DNA of 64,000 bases from Candidatus Meridianibacter frigidus. GTDB lineage: Bacteria; Vulcanimicrobiota; Vulcanimicrobiia; Vulcanimicrobiales; Vulcanimicrobiaceae. Under the pieces are notes generated by a model. The model searched no databases. It was not told the DNA's origin and saw only the letters and a list, made by a program, of their open reading frames with translations. Within the stretch, counting starts at the first letter, position 1; each line of letters begins with the position of its first letter. Position numbers and translations under genes: made by a program. Below are positions 1 through 7,603 of the stretch, in pieces. Location of the stretch: positions 62,001 through 126,000 of the forward strand of contig QHBJ01000025.1 in assembly GCA_003243975.1 (NCBI GenBank), read 5' to 3'.

Positions 1-125
1 TTGGAGCTTAAGCGTACGTCCGGGGCCAGTAATAGTCAAGATTGTAAAGTCGTTCCTTTATTTTCTTCCACTAAGCGGTCGCCTGGACGCCCAAGGGCGG
101 CCCTCAGATATTTTCCCTAAAGTTC

Positions 126-154
126 TTTACAGGGGGGACCCTGGGGGGTACTAT
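126..154 (+). promoter_or_regulatory. Candidate sigma70-type promoter of speD
   Basis: TTTACA at 126-131 and TACTAT at 149-154 are separated by exactly 17 bases. Each differs from the TTGACA/TATAAT consensus at one or two positions. Transcription would begin near 161, leaving a leader of about 210 nt before the preferred speD start. Bases 1-125 to its left show no convincing gene. The call is by consensus only. Confidence 0.5.
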
Positions 155-373
155 GTCCGTCGAGTGTTTTTTTAGGCCGGGTTTCACCTCGTCCCCGAAG
201 ACGCTCACGGGAAGGGGAGGCGCGCCCCATCGCGCTATCGCGGCGAATCGCCCGCACACCGCAACGTGCCGGCAAGAGTTCGTCGATAGGTCGGGGACGT
301 GACTGCACTGCAGACGCCAGCCGACGAGTCCGGAGGTGGGATTCCCCCCAAAGGTTCCAGGAGAGCAAAGAAA
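155..373 (+). other. Long untranslated leader upstream of speD
   Basis: About 210 nt lie between the proposed promoter and the preferred TTG start of speD. The stretch contains a T-run near 168-174 and G-rich and C-rich blocks that could pair (for example GGTGGG near 333 with CCCCCC near 343), just before the ribosome-binding site. I recognise no known riboswitch class. If the alternative GTG at 299 were the start, the last 75 nt would instead code for a 25-residue extension not typical of the family. Confidence 0.3.
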
Positions 374-793
374 TTGAAGGCACTCGGTACGCACATTGTG
401 TGCGAGTTGTCGGGCTGTGACCCCGCGTTGTTATCGGATGTCGACGGCGTGCGCGAGCACTTGAAACAAGCCGCTCGCAAGTCCAAGGCCACAATTATGG
501 AGACGGCCTTTCATAGATTTTTCCCCCAAGGGGTCTCCGGCGTGGTCGTGCTGGCCGAATCCCACATTTCGATCCACACGTGGCCGGAAACCGGCTATGC
601 TGCGATGGATTTTTACACTTGCGGCGACCATACCGATCCATGGCTGGCCTGCGAGTACGCCGCGCAAGCATTTCGTGCAACCAATATGTCGACCACGGAA
701 GTCAAGCGCGGAATCGAAGCCGCCAAAGGCCAGTTCACGCACCTCATCACGACGGACCGGCAAGCTCGCGAACTCTGCGGGAAGAGCGCCTAA
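374..793 (+). CDS. speD: S-adenosylmethionine decarboxylase proenzyme
   Basis: SpeD decarboxylates S-adenosylmethionine to give the aminopropyl donor for polyamine synthesis. It is made as a proenzyme that cleaves itself at a Ser to form a pyruvoyl cofactor. The sequence AESHISIHTWPETGYAA contains the cleavage site Glu-Ser followed by the conserved His residues, and FYTCG supplies the conserved Cys. I chose the TTG at 374: AGGAGA lies at 359-364, nine bases upstream, and the protein then begins MKALGTH, as is typical of the family, at 139 aa. The GTG at 299 would add 25 low-complexity residues without a clear ribosome-binding site. speE lies on the same strand 0.9 kb downstream beyond a divergent oxygenase gene. 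Function is very likely; the start is moderately sure. Confidence 0.93.
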   Translation: MKALGTHIVCELSGCDPALLSDVDGVREHLKQAARKSKATIMETAFHRFFPQGVSGVVVLAESHISIHTWPETGYAAMDFYTCGDHTDPWLACEYAAQAFRATNMSTTEVKRGIEAAKGQFTHLITTDRQARELCGKSA

Positions 794-801
794 GCCCTAC
801 T

Positions 802-1614
802 CTATTCGCGCATACGTAGAAGCCCGCGCAACGCTCGCACAACGGGGCGTATCGCGCTCGGCGAAAGCGCGGTAAGGCGCCGGAAGAATTGCCGCAGTCC
901 GGTGGCTTGCTGTTGCTCCGGTCGTAAAACGAAGAGCGTATCGTGTTCCTGATTCGTCTGTGCATCACCGGGACGTGCCGAATAGTAGTACGATGCAAGC
1001 GATTTGCGCGTGATGCCTGGCGGTAGGCGCAGCTCTTTGTAACCATGAAACGCGTGGTCGTGCGTTTCCATGATGACGCAGCGGTTGAACTTGGGCTCGA
1101 TGTACTGTCGGCGCTCTTTCATATCGCGGGACCACAGTTCCAAGTATCCTTGCCATTGGGGCTCCCAGCGCTCGTTAAGATAGATAAGCAGATTCAAGCG
1201 GCGATAGAGCCGCAGCCTTGGGTGAATGTTGAAATCGGCGTGAACGTCCAGATAACTTCCGTCGGCGCCCTGATGCAGGCCGCCGCCGTGCAAATCGGGA
1301 TCGGCGCTTAGATCTGCAATTTGCGTAACCGCGCCCAGCCAGCGCATGAATCGCGCCGAGCCCAACTCATCGAAGATTGAACCAAAAACGGGATCGAGGC
1401 GCGCGATGCCTTGGTCGGCATTCTTGACCTCGGCCAAGCCGGCAAATGCGATCTGCATGGTCTGCGGAGACGGGAATGCTGCCGCTGCACGAGTTGCTGC
1501 CTGCGGATCGAGAAAATCCTCGATCATGACGTGCCGGATCGGATCGCCCTGCGCAAAGCGACGTCGAGCAGAATTCAGTTCTGCATTTAACCTCGCGTAG
1601 TCAAGCATCGACAT
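802..1614 (-). CDS. 2-oxoglutarate/Fe(II) oxygenase, prolyl-4-hydroxylase-like
   Basis: This is a member of the double-stranded beta-helix 2OG-Fe(II) dioxygenases related to the N-terminal domain of Tpa1/OGFOD1. In the version starting at 1626, HAD at about 129-131 is the HxD iron-binding pair, HDHAFHG near 190-195 holds the distal His, and ITRKS near 205-209 holds the Arg expected to bind 2-oxoglutarate. The product should hydroxylate a side chain or small molecule, but the substrate cannot be read from the sequence. Of three in-frame ATGs (1626, 1614, 1608) the one at 1614 has GGAG six bases upstream. It ends a few bases from speD (convergent) and diverges from speE with a gap of about 67 bp. 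A link to polyamine or hypusine-like chemistry is suggested only by position. Confidence 0.85.
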   Translation of the reverse strand: MSMLDYARLNAELNSARRRFAQGDPIRHVMIEDFLDPQAATRAAAAFPSPQTMQIAFAGLAEVKNADQGIARLDPVFGSIFDELGSARFMRWLGAVTQIADLSADPDLHGGGLHQGADGSYLDVHADFNIHPRLRLYRRLNLLIYLNERWEPQWQGYLELWSRDMKERRQYIEPKFNRCVIMETHDHAFHGYKELRLPPGITRKSLASYYYSARPGDAQTNQEHDTLFVLRPEQQQATGLRQFFRRLTALSPSAIRPVVRALRGLLRMRE

Positions 1615-1661
1615 GCTGCGCTCCATTCAAATAGAGTTTCAGCAACCAGGACGGGCCATCC

Positions 1662-1679
1662 CCGCAGCGTATGCTGCGG
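1662..1679 (+). promoter_or_regulatory. Hairpin over the speE ribosome-binding region
   Basis: CCGCAGC at 1662-1668 and GCTGCGG at 1673-1679 form a perfect 7-bp stem with loop GTAT. The stem ends two bases before the ATG at 1682. It occupies the place where a Shine-Dalgarno sequence would sit and no other good one is visible. It could be a translational control hairpin or, as DNA, an operator between the divergent oxygenase and speE. Confidence 0.35.
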
Positions 1680-1681
1680 CC

Positions 1682-2569
1682 ATGCCCAAGACCGAGCACT
1701 GGCAATGGTACGTCGAGCAGTTCTCGCCGACCGAAGAGCACCGCCACGCGATCGACGAGGTTTTCTATGCCGGACGCACGGATTTTCAAAATGTCGGCAT
1801 CATTAGAACGCCGGCCTTCGGCAAGGTGCTCATTCTAGACGGCGATACACAAAGCTCGCAAGCCGACGAACGAATCTATCACGAGGCACTTGTGCATCCG
1901 GCGCTCGCCGGCGCGCCCGACCGCTCAGAAATCCTGATTCTCGGCGGCGGGGAAGGCGCAACGCTGCGCGAGGTGCTGCGCTGTCCTGACGTGGGCCGCG
2001 CAACCATGGTTGACATCGATGGCCAAGTGGTCGAGCTGTGCAAGAAGTATCTGCCTGAATGGTCGGCCGGGTCATTCAAAGATGCGCGTGCGCGGGTGGT
2101 GATCGGCGACGCGTTGGAGTTTTTGGAGACGGATCGCGGCGCATACGGCGCGGTAATTTCCGATCTTACCGAACCGTTGGCAGACTCGCCTTCCAATCCG
2201 CTCTTCTGCGAAGACGTTTTCCGTAAGATCAAGGCGCGGCTGGCGCCCGGAGGCGTCTACGTCTTGCAAGCAAGCACCGCGGGCTTTCATAATATGGCCC
2301 TACACGCCAAGATGGCGCGCACGCTGCGCGACCACTACGAGCACGTCGCCTCCTTTTATACGCACGTCCCTGCCTTTGACAACGATTGGGCGTTCATCGG
2401 GTGCAGCGACGACCGGGATCTGCGGGTGCTCGACGACCAGACCGTCGACGAGTATGTGGAGCGACTGCGCGGAGAGAATTACTTCTATGATTCGCAGACG
2501 CACCGCCGGCTTTTTGCACTTCCGCTTTACCTGCGCCGCGAACTGGCCAAAGGTGGCGACCGGTTCTGA
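1682..2569 (+). CDS. speE: Polyamine aminopropyltransferase (spermidine synthase family, ACL5/Thermus-like)
   Basis: The enzyme transfers the aminopropyl group of decarboxylated S-adenosylmethionine to an amine, releasing methylthioadenosine. The Rossmann-like core is plain: ILGGGEGATLREV near residue 90 binds the cosubstrate and the following VDID is the acidic motif. The catalytic loop reads SDLTEP rather than the DSTDP usual in putrescine-using spermidine synthases. Together with HVPAFDNDW further on this resembles ACL5-type and Thermus enzymes, which from family knowledge use spermidine or agmatine, so the acceptor may not be putrescine. The ATG at 1682 starts MPKTEHWQW, matching the family; the upstream in-frame ATG at 1613 would add 23 atypical residues overlapping the divergent gene. 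Confidence 0.9.
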   Translation: MPKTEHWQWYVEQFSPTEEHRHAIDEVFYAGRTDFQNVGIIRTPAFGKVLILDGDTQSSQADERIYHEALVHPALAGAPDRSEILILGGGEGATLREVLRCPDVGRATMVDIDGQVVELCKKYLPEWSAGSFKDARARVVIGDALEFLETDRGAYGAVISDLTEPLADSPSNPLFCEDVFRKIKARLAPGGVYVLQASTAGFHNMALHAKMARTLRDHYEHVASFYTHVPAFDNDWAFIGCSDDRDLRVLDDQTVDEYVERLRGENYFYDSQTHRRLFALPLYLRRELAKGGDRF

Positions 2570-2642
2570 GTAAGAGCACCGTTCGTCGAAACAGTCAAAC
2601 GTATTAGGCGGCTGCGCGGCGAATCAAGTACGTTTGCGTGAC

Positions 2643-3128
2643 ATGCAGAGTATTGACCATGCGGACCAAGAGAAGATCCGCCGGCAGTGGGATAAGGAGC
2701 GGGCGCACTTTGTCGAGCTGCTCGATCTTCGACTAGAGCACGCGGGCGATGGGCGCGCAGTGATGCGCATGCCGTACCGCAATGAAGTCAGCAACGGCAC
2801 GGGAGCCGTGCACGGCGGAGCGATTGTCAGTCTGTGCGACACCGCTTTCTATTGCGCGCTGGCATCCATCTATGGGCGCGATCAAGATACCACAACGGCG
2901 GCGCTGCAATGCAATTTCTTGGCACCCGCGCTCCCACCGCACGACTTGGTCGCCGAGGCCAAAGTGCTCAAGGCCGGCCGGCGAATCGTCTACGGCGAGG
3001 TGATGGTGCGCAGTGGCGAAAAACTGGTCGCGCACGCAACCCTTAACTTTCTGAACACGCCTCCGCGCGAACATCGCTCGCCCGGTAGCCATAATACCGA
3101 CGAGGCATTTCTCAAGAAGACTCGATGA
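2643..3128 (+). CDS. PaaI-like hotdog-fold thioesterase
   Basis: This small protein belongs to the hotdog thioesterase superfamily (PaaI/YdiI type), which hydrolyses acyl-CoA or aryl-CoA thioesters. The hallmark NGTGAVHGGAIVSLCD lies about residues 51-66 and contains the HGG turn and the acidic residue of the catalytic helix. Length is typical for a single domain. The ATG at 2643 is preferred to a TTG nine bases upstream. Its stop overlaps the start of gcvT in an ATGA, so it is translationally coupled to the glycine cleavage genes and probably heads that operon. A direct role in glycine metabolism is not established; the substrate is unknown. Confidence 0.85.
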   Translation: MQSIDHADQEKIRRQWDKERAHFVELLDLRLEHAGDGRAVMRMPYRNEVSNGTGAVHGGAIVSLCDTAFYCALASIYGRDQDTTTAALQCNFLAPALPPHDLVAEAKVLKAGRRIVYGEVMVRSGEKLVAHATLNFLNTPPREHRSPGSHNTDEAFLKKTR

Positions 3129-4228
3129 CGACGGCCCACATCAAACGAACGGCACTGTACGATCAACACGTTGCGCTCGGCGCGCGATTGATTCCGTTTG
3201 GCGGATTTAACATGCCGGTTCAATACGGCGGCATTCTAAAGGAGCACGATGCGGTCCGGCATCGCGCCGGGCTCTTCGATCTCTCCCACATGGGGCAGTT
3301 TATTTTGAAAGGTGAGAACGTGCCGCAGTGGGCGGAAGAGCTCACCGTCAACGCCGTCTCCACGATGAAACCGATGCAAGCGCGTTACAATATCTTCTGC
3401 AACGACCGTGGCGGCGCTCACGACGACGTCATTTTTTACCGCTTACCCGATCGCTGGCTATTAGTCGTCAACGCTTCCAATGCAGAAAAAATGTGGAATC
3501 ATTTAAACGTTCATGTGGGTGGCTCGGGCGTGAAGCTTACAAGCTTGCACGGGCACAACGCGCTCATCGCCATTCAGGGGCCCAAGTCTGTCGAAATGAT
3601 GAAGGGCGTCACCGACTGCGAGCTTGGCGACTTGAAGTACTACTTCTGCACGGAGGGCGCCGTGTATGGTAAGCGTGCGGTGATCGCCCGCACCGGATAC
3701 ACCGGAGAAGACGGGTTCGAGCTCTTCCTTGATGGCGCCGACGCCTCTGAAGTTTGGCAACGTTTGCTGCGCGAGAAGGAGGCCGACGGCTTGGAGCCGG
3801 CCGGTTTGGGTGCCCGTGATGTCTTGCGGTTGGAGGCGGGGATGCCGCTGTACGGCCACGAGCTGACCGAAGAGATTTCGCCGGTGGCGGCCGGCCTCCA
3901 GTGGGCAGTTAAGTTCGCAAAACCGGAATTTATTGGCAAAGAGGCTCTCGAAGAACAAGCCCGCGGCGATCGCTACCCGCGCATCGCGGGAATTGTGATG
4001 GATGGGAAGGTTCCGGCGCGCGAGGGGTATTCGGTCTTCCTCGACGGGGCGGTCGCCGGTGAGATCCGCAGCGGATCGGTCGCGCCATCGCTGGGAGGTA
4101 AGAATATTGCCACCGCGCTGGTGGGAAAAGAAGCGGCGGTTCCCGGAACACGTCTCCAGGTTGAAGTGCGCGGAAGCCGCCACGGCGCCACCGTCGCCGA
4201 ACAGCCGTTTTACAAGCGTCCAAAGTAA
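3125..4228 (+). CDS. gcvT: Glycine cleavage system T protein (aminomethyltransferase)
   Basis: GcvT transfers the methylene group from aminomethyl-lipoyl-H protein to tetrahydrofolate and releases ammonia. The 367-residue length is standard. The N-terminal IPFGGFNMPVQY, the DLSHMGQF segment, ARYNIFCNDRGGAHDDV around the folate-binding Asp, and RTGYTGEDGFELF are all characteristic. The C-terminal region with FIGKEAL completes the T-protein fold. It overlaps the preceding thioesterase by four bases and is followed 18 bp later by gcvH, so the four gcv genes form one operon with the cognate H and P subunits. Confidence 0.97.
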   Translation: MTTAHIKRTALYDQHVALGARLIPFGGFNMPVQYGGILKEHDAVRHRAGLFDLSHMGQFILKGENVPQWAEELTVNAVSTMKPMQARYNIFCNDRGGAHDDVIFYRLPDRWLLVVNASNAEKMWNHLNVHVGGSGVKLTSLHGHNALIAIQGPKSVEMMKGVTDCELGDLKYYFCTEGAVYGKRAVIARTGYTGEDGFELFLDGADASEVWQRLLREKEADGLEPAGLGARDVLRLEAGMPLYGHELTEEISPVAAGLQWAVKFAKPEFIGKEALEEQARGDRYPRIAGIVMDGKVPAREGYSVFLDGAVAGEIRSGSVAPSLGGKNIATALVGKEAAVPGTRLQVEVRGSRHGATVAEQPFYKRPK

Positions 4229-4246
4229 AGCAGAGGAGCCAAGAGA

Positions 4247-4636
4247 TTGTCGCAGCCCCAAGAGTTGCTGTTCAGCAAAGAGCATGAGTGGGTCAAAGTC
4301 GATGGTGATGTAGCCACCGTCGGAATTACGGACTACGCGCAAAACTCGCTGGGCGATATCGTCTACGTCGAACTGCCCAAGGTAGGCAGCACCATCAATC
4401 AATTCGGGAACACCGGCGTCATCGAATCGGTCAAAGCGGTTTCCGACCTTTTCACGCCTGTCAGTGGCGAGGTGCTCGAAGTGAATACGGGCTTAGAAAC
4501 CGACCCGGCATTGGTTAATCGCGAACCCTTCGGGGGCGGCTGGCTTTTCAAAGTCAAGTTGAGCAAGGCGAACGAAACGTCACACCTGCTCGCGCCTGAA
4601 AGCTACGATCAACTGGTGGCAGAAGAGGGACGCTAA
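4247..4636 (+). CDS. gcvH: Glycine cleavage system H protein (lipoyl carrier)
   Basis: GcvH carries the aminomethyl intermediate on a lipoyl arm between the P, T and L proteins. ESVKAVSD places the lipoylated lysine at residue 63, and the 129-residue length is normal. The start is a TTG at 4247 preceded by GAGGAG at 4233-4238, a strong ribosome-binding site at eight bases' distance. No ATG start fits. It lies between gcvT and gcvPA. The lipA, lipB and lpdA genes required to lipoylate and reoxidise it are present about 37 kb away in this window. Confidence 0.97.
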   Translation: MSQPQELLFSKEHEWVKVDGDVATVGITDYAQNSLGDIVYVELPKVGSTINQFGNTGVIESVKAVSDLFTPVSGEVLEVNTGLETDPALVNREPFGGGWLFKVKLSKANETSHLLAPESYDQLVAEEGR

Positions 4637-4645
4637 GAGCCGGAG

Positions 4646-6010
4646 ATGCCGTACTATCCGCATACCGAGCGTGACATCGAGCAAATGCTAGCCGTCGTCG
4701 GCGTGGCGTCGCTTCAGGAGTTGCTCAAGGTTCCCGAAGCGGTCGCACTTCGCGAGGAATTGGACGTCGTTCCAGCGCTGCCGGAAACCGAGATCGGGAA
4801 ACGATTCGACGAGTTCGCATCCAAAAACCGCGCCGCCCAAGCAATTTCGTTCTTAGGAGCGGGCGCCTATCGTCACTACTGTCCGCCGGCGATCATGACT
4901 CTGGCAATGCGCGGTGAGTTCTTAACCGCGTACACGCCCTACCAAGCCGAGGTTTCTCAAGGGTACCTGCAAGCGATCTATGAGTGGCAGACCTATATCT
5001 GCCTGCTGACCGGATTGGATATCGCGAATGCGTCGGTCTACGATGGGGCCACCGCGCTGGCCGAAGCGGCAATTATGGCGCTCAACGCAAACGGTCGCAA
5101 GCGAATTCTCGTATCGCGCTGCATTCATCCGAACTATCGCGCGGTCCTCAAGACGTATTGCGACGGGCTCGATGTCGAAATTGACGAGCTTCCGGTAAGC
5201 ACCAACGGGGGCACCGACTTCGCGCAATGCGCCGAACTGATGGCACGCAAGGAGTACGCCGCGCTGGCGGTTCAGTCGCCGAACTTTTTTGGAAACCTCG
5301 ACGCTCCGGACGAAGCTGTGCGAGCGGAGGCCGAAGAATCGGGCACGATCCTCATCGGCGTGGTCGCCGAGGCGCTCTCACTGGCGGTCTTGCAGCCGCC
5401 CTCGAACTGGGGTGCCGAAATCGTCGCCGGAGAGGCGCAGTCCTTCGGCGTTGCGATGGCCTACGGCGGTCCGTATGTCGGTTTCATCGCATCCAAGAAC
5501 GCTCATCTGCGGCGCATTCCCGGACGGCTGGTCGGCCGCACGGTGGACAAGCACGGTAAAGAAGCATACGTTCTGACGCTCCAAGCGCGCGAACAACACA
5601 TTCGCCGCGAGCGAGCCACTTCAAACATCTGCACTAACCAGGCGCACTGCGCGCTCATCGCGACCATTTATCTGGCCCTCTTGGGACGCGCGGGCCTGCA
5701 GGACTGCGCGACGGAGAACTTGCGCCGCTCCCGCGAGCTGGCGACCAAAGTCTCCAGCATGACGGGCTGTACGCTAAAATTCGATGCGCCTTTCTTCAAC
5801 GAGTTTGTCGTCGACGTACACACCGATGCGGTCCCGGTTCTCGCTCGCCTACAAAAGGAAAACATTCTGGCAGGCGTCGCGCTCGGGCGCTTCTACGCCG
5901 AATACTCGAACTGCATCTTGATGGCGGCAACCGAACTTACTTCGAGCGCGGATATCGATGCGCTCTGCGATGCCCTTAAAGAGGCCCTGCATGTCGCAGC
6001 TCGCGTCTGA
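4646..6010 (+). CDS. gcvPA: Glycine dehydrogenase (decarboxylating) subunit 1
   Basis: This is the N-terminal half of a split P protein. It forms a heterodimer with GcvPB, decarboxylates glycine and passes the aminomethyl group to GcvH. FLGAGAYRHYCPP near residue 70, TAYTPYQAEVSQG and VYDGATALAEA are typical of GcvPA, and 454 residues is the usual length. It starts nine bases after gcvH with an ATG preceded by GGAG-like bases (GCCGGAG). The 3' end overlaps the start of gcvPB by 20 bp. The split arrangement is the one found in Gram-positive bacteria, Thermotoga, Thermus and many candidate phyla. Confidence 0.97.
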   Translation: MPYYPHTERDIEQMLAVVGVASLQELLKVPEAVALREELDVVPALPETEIGKRFDEFASKNRAAQAISFLGAGAYRHYCPPAIMTLAMRGEFLTAYTPYQAEVSQGYLQAIYEWQTYICLLTGLDIANASVYDGATALAEAAIMALNANGRKRILVSRCIHPNYRAVLKTYCDGLDVEIDELPVSTNGGTDFAQCAELMARKEYAALAVQSPNFFGNLDAPDEAVRAEAEESGTILIGVVAEALSLAVLQPPSNWGAEIVAGEAQSFGVAMAYGGPYVGFIASKNAHLRRIPGRLVGRTVDKHGKEAYVLTLQAREQHIRRERATSNICTNQAHCALIATIYLALLGRAGLQDCATENLRRSRELATKVSSMTGCTLKFDAPFFNEFVVDVHTDAVPVLARLQKENILAGVALGRFYAEYSNCILMAATELTSSADIDALCDALKEALHVAARV

Positions 6011-7490
6011 GATGGGGACGCCGCTGATCTTCGAGCAGGGTCAAAACGGTCGCGCGAACCGGTACTTTGCGCGCGCAGAGAGCGCGGCAGATTACTTGCC
6101 GGCGGAAGTTCTGCGCGATGACCTGATGTTGCCGGAGAACACGGAACTCGATGTCGTGCGCCACTACACACGCCTGTCGCAGCGCACGTTCGGCATCGAT
6201 CTGGGCTTCTATCCTCTGGGCTCGTGCACGATGAAGTATAATCCGCGTATCAACGATGCCGTGGCCAACCTGCCCGGATTGCGCGACCTGCATCCGTTCG
6301 CGCCCGACGAAATGGCGCAGGGTGCATTGCAAATCATGTACGAGCTGGAACGCAGTTTGGCATCGCTGTTCGGTATGGCCGCGTTCTCACTCAATCCGGC
6401 CGCTGGCGCGCACGCGGAGCTGGCGGCGCTGCTTGTCGCGAAGAAGTATTTTCGCGAACGGGGCGAGAGTGGACGCAATACGGTGATCGTGCCCGACACC
6501 GCGCATGGTACGAATCCGGCTTCGGCGGCGATGTGCGGTTTTCGTGTGATTTCGCTGCGCAGCGACGAACGCGGCCGCGTCGGGCTGGATGAACTTGAGA
6601 AAGTCCTCGGACCCGAAACCGCCGTCTGCATGATGACCAATCCTAACACGCTTGGCCTCTTTGAAGATCACATCGTGGAGATTGCCAAGTCCGTCCACGA
6701 CGCCGGCGGTTTGATGTACTACGATGGCGCCAACGCCAACGCGCTGATGGGCAATGCACGACCGGGCGACATGGGATTCGATTTGATGCACCTCAACACG
6801 CACAAGACCTTTACGATTCCGCACGGCGGCGGCGGCGCGGGCCACGGCCCCCTTGGGGTTGCCGCGCATCTGACCGATTACTTACCGATCCCCGTGGTTC
6901 GGGCGAGCAAGATGCCGAACGGCAAGCCTACCAAATTCGTCAGCGACGGCCTCACGTTTTCGTTGGATTTCGATCTTCCAAAGTCCATCGGGCCGATGCG
7001 TTCGTTCTGGTCGAACTTCGCGCATGCGGTGCGCGCGCTGGCATATATGTATGCGAACGGCGCGCAGGGGCTCAAGCGGGTGTCCGAACTGGCGGTTCTC
7101 AACGCAAACTACCTGCGGGTGAAGATTGCGCCGTTTCTCGAGACGCCGTACCCGGAAATCTGTCGCCACGAGTTCGTCGCATCTGCACAAAAGTTGAAGA
7201 AAGAAACGGGCGTGCGCGCGCTCGACATCGCCAAGGCTCTTTTAGACCGCGGCTATATGGCGCCCACCATGTACTTCCCGCTGCTCGTTCCGGAGTGCCT
7301 GATGATCGAGCCAACCGAGACTGAGAGCAAAGAGACCCTTGACGGATTTGTGGAGAGCCTGCGCGAGATCGTGGAGACAGCGCGCCGGGATCCGAAGCAG
7401 ATTTTGGATGCTCCCACCAAGACCGTGGTCGGGCGCATCGATGAAACTCGGGCGGCGCGCCAGCCGGACCTCCGATGGCAGTCCCATTGA
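5991..7490 (+). CDS. gcvPB: Glycine dehydrogenase (decarboxylating) subunit 2
   Basis: This is the PLP-bearing half of the split P protein. HLNTHKTFTIPHGGGG contains the Schiff-base lysine at residue 272 counted from the ATG at 5991. GLGAGPLGV-like and PTMYFPL segments toward the end are also family features. The start at 5991 (MSQLASEMG) has AAAGAGG a few bases upstream and overlaps gcvPA by 20 bp; an ATG at 5958 would add 11 atypical residues. The gene ends the glycine cleavage operon. It is followed by a 113-bp gap carrying a -10-like TATAAT and a GC hairpin before the nudix gene. Confidence 0.97.
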   Translation: MSQLASEMGTPLIFEQGQNGRANRYFARAESAADYLPAEVLRDDLMLPENTELDVVRHYTRLSQRTFGIDLGFYPLGSCTMKYNPRINDAVANLPGLRDLHPFAPDEMAQGALQIMYELERSLASLFGMAAFSLNPAAGAHAELAALLVAKKYFRERGESGRNTVIVPDTAHGTNPASAAMCGFRVISLRSDERGRVGLDELEKVLGPETAVCMMTNPNTLGLFEDHIVEIAKSVHDAGGLMYYDGANANALMGNARPGDMGFDLMHLNTHKTFTIPHGGGGAGHGPLGVAAHLTDYLPIPVVRASKMPNGKPTKFVSDGLTFSLDFDLPKSIGPMRSFWSNFAHAVRALAYMYANGAQGLKRVSELAVLNANYLRVKIAPFLETPYPEICRHEFVASAQKLKKETGVRALDIAKALLDRGYMAPTMYFPLLVPECLMIEPTETESKETLDGFVESLREIVETARRDPKQILDAPTKTVVGRIDETRAARQPDLRWQSH

Positions 7491-7538
7491 GCGCTCGCTT
7501 GCCTGCTTAGGCGCGAAGGCCTTCTTGGAGCCGTTCGC

Positions 7539-7579
7539 TATAATGGGAGTAGTCGGAGGCGCCCCACCGGGGGGCGCCT
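7539..7579 (+). promoter_or_regulatory. TATAAT box followed by a perfect 9-bp GC hairpin upstream of nudix-scpAB
   Basis: TATAAT lies at 7539-7544 but no matching -35 box stands at 16-18 bp. AGGCGCCCC at 7557-7565 pairs perfectly with GGGGCGCCT at 7571-7579 around a 5-base loop, followed by TTTCC. The hairpin may end gcv transcripts, although the T-run is short, or it may be the 5' end of a new transcript starting near 7551. The two readings cannot be separated from sequence alone. Confidence 0.4.
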
Positions 7580-7603
7580 TTCCAGTCCTTAAGAGCGACA
7601 AAC

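Noticed and set aside
3503-4402. A 299-aa antisense frame across gcvT and gcvH
   Set aside because: Opposite two well-recognised genes, with no family features.
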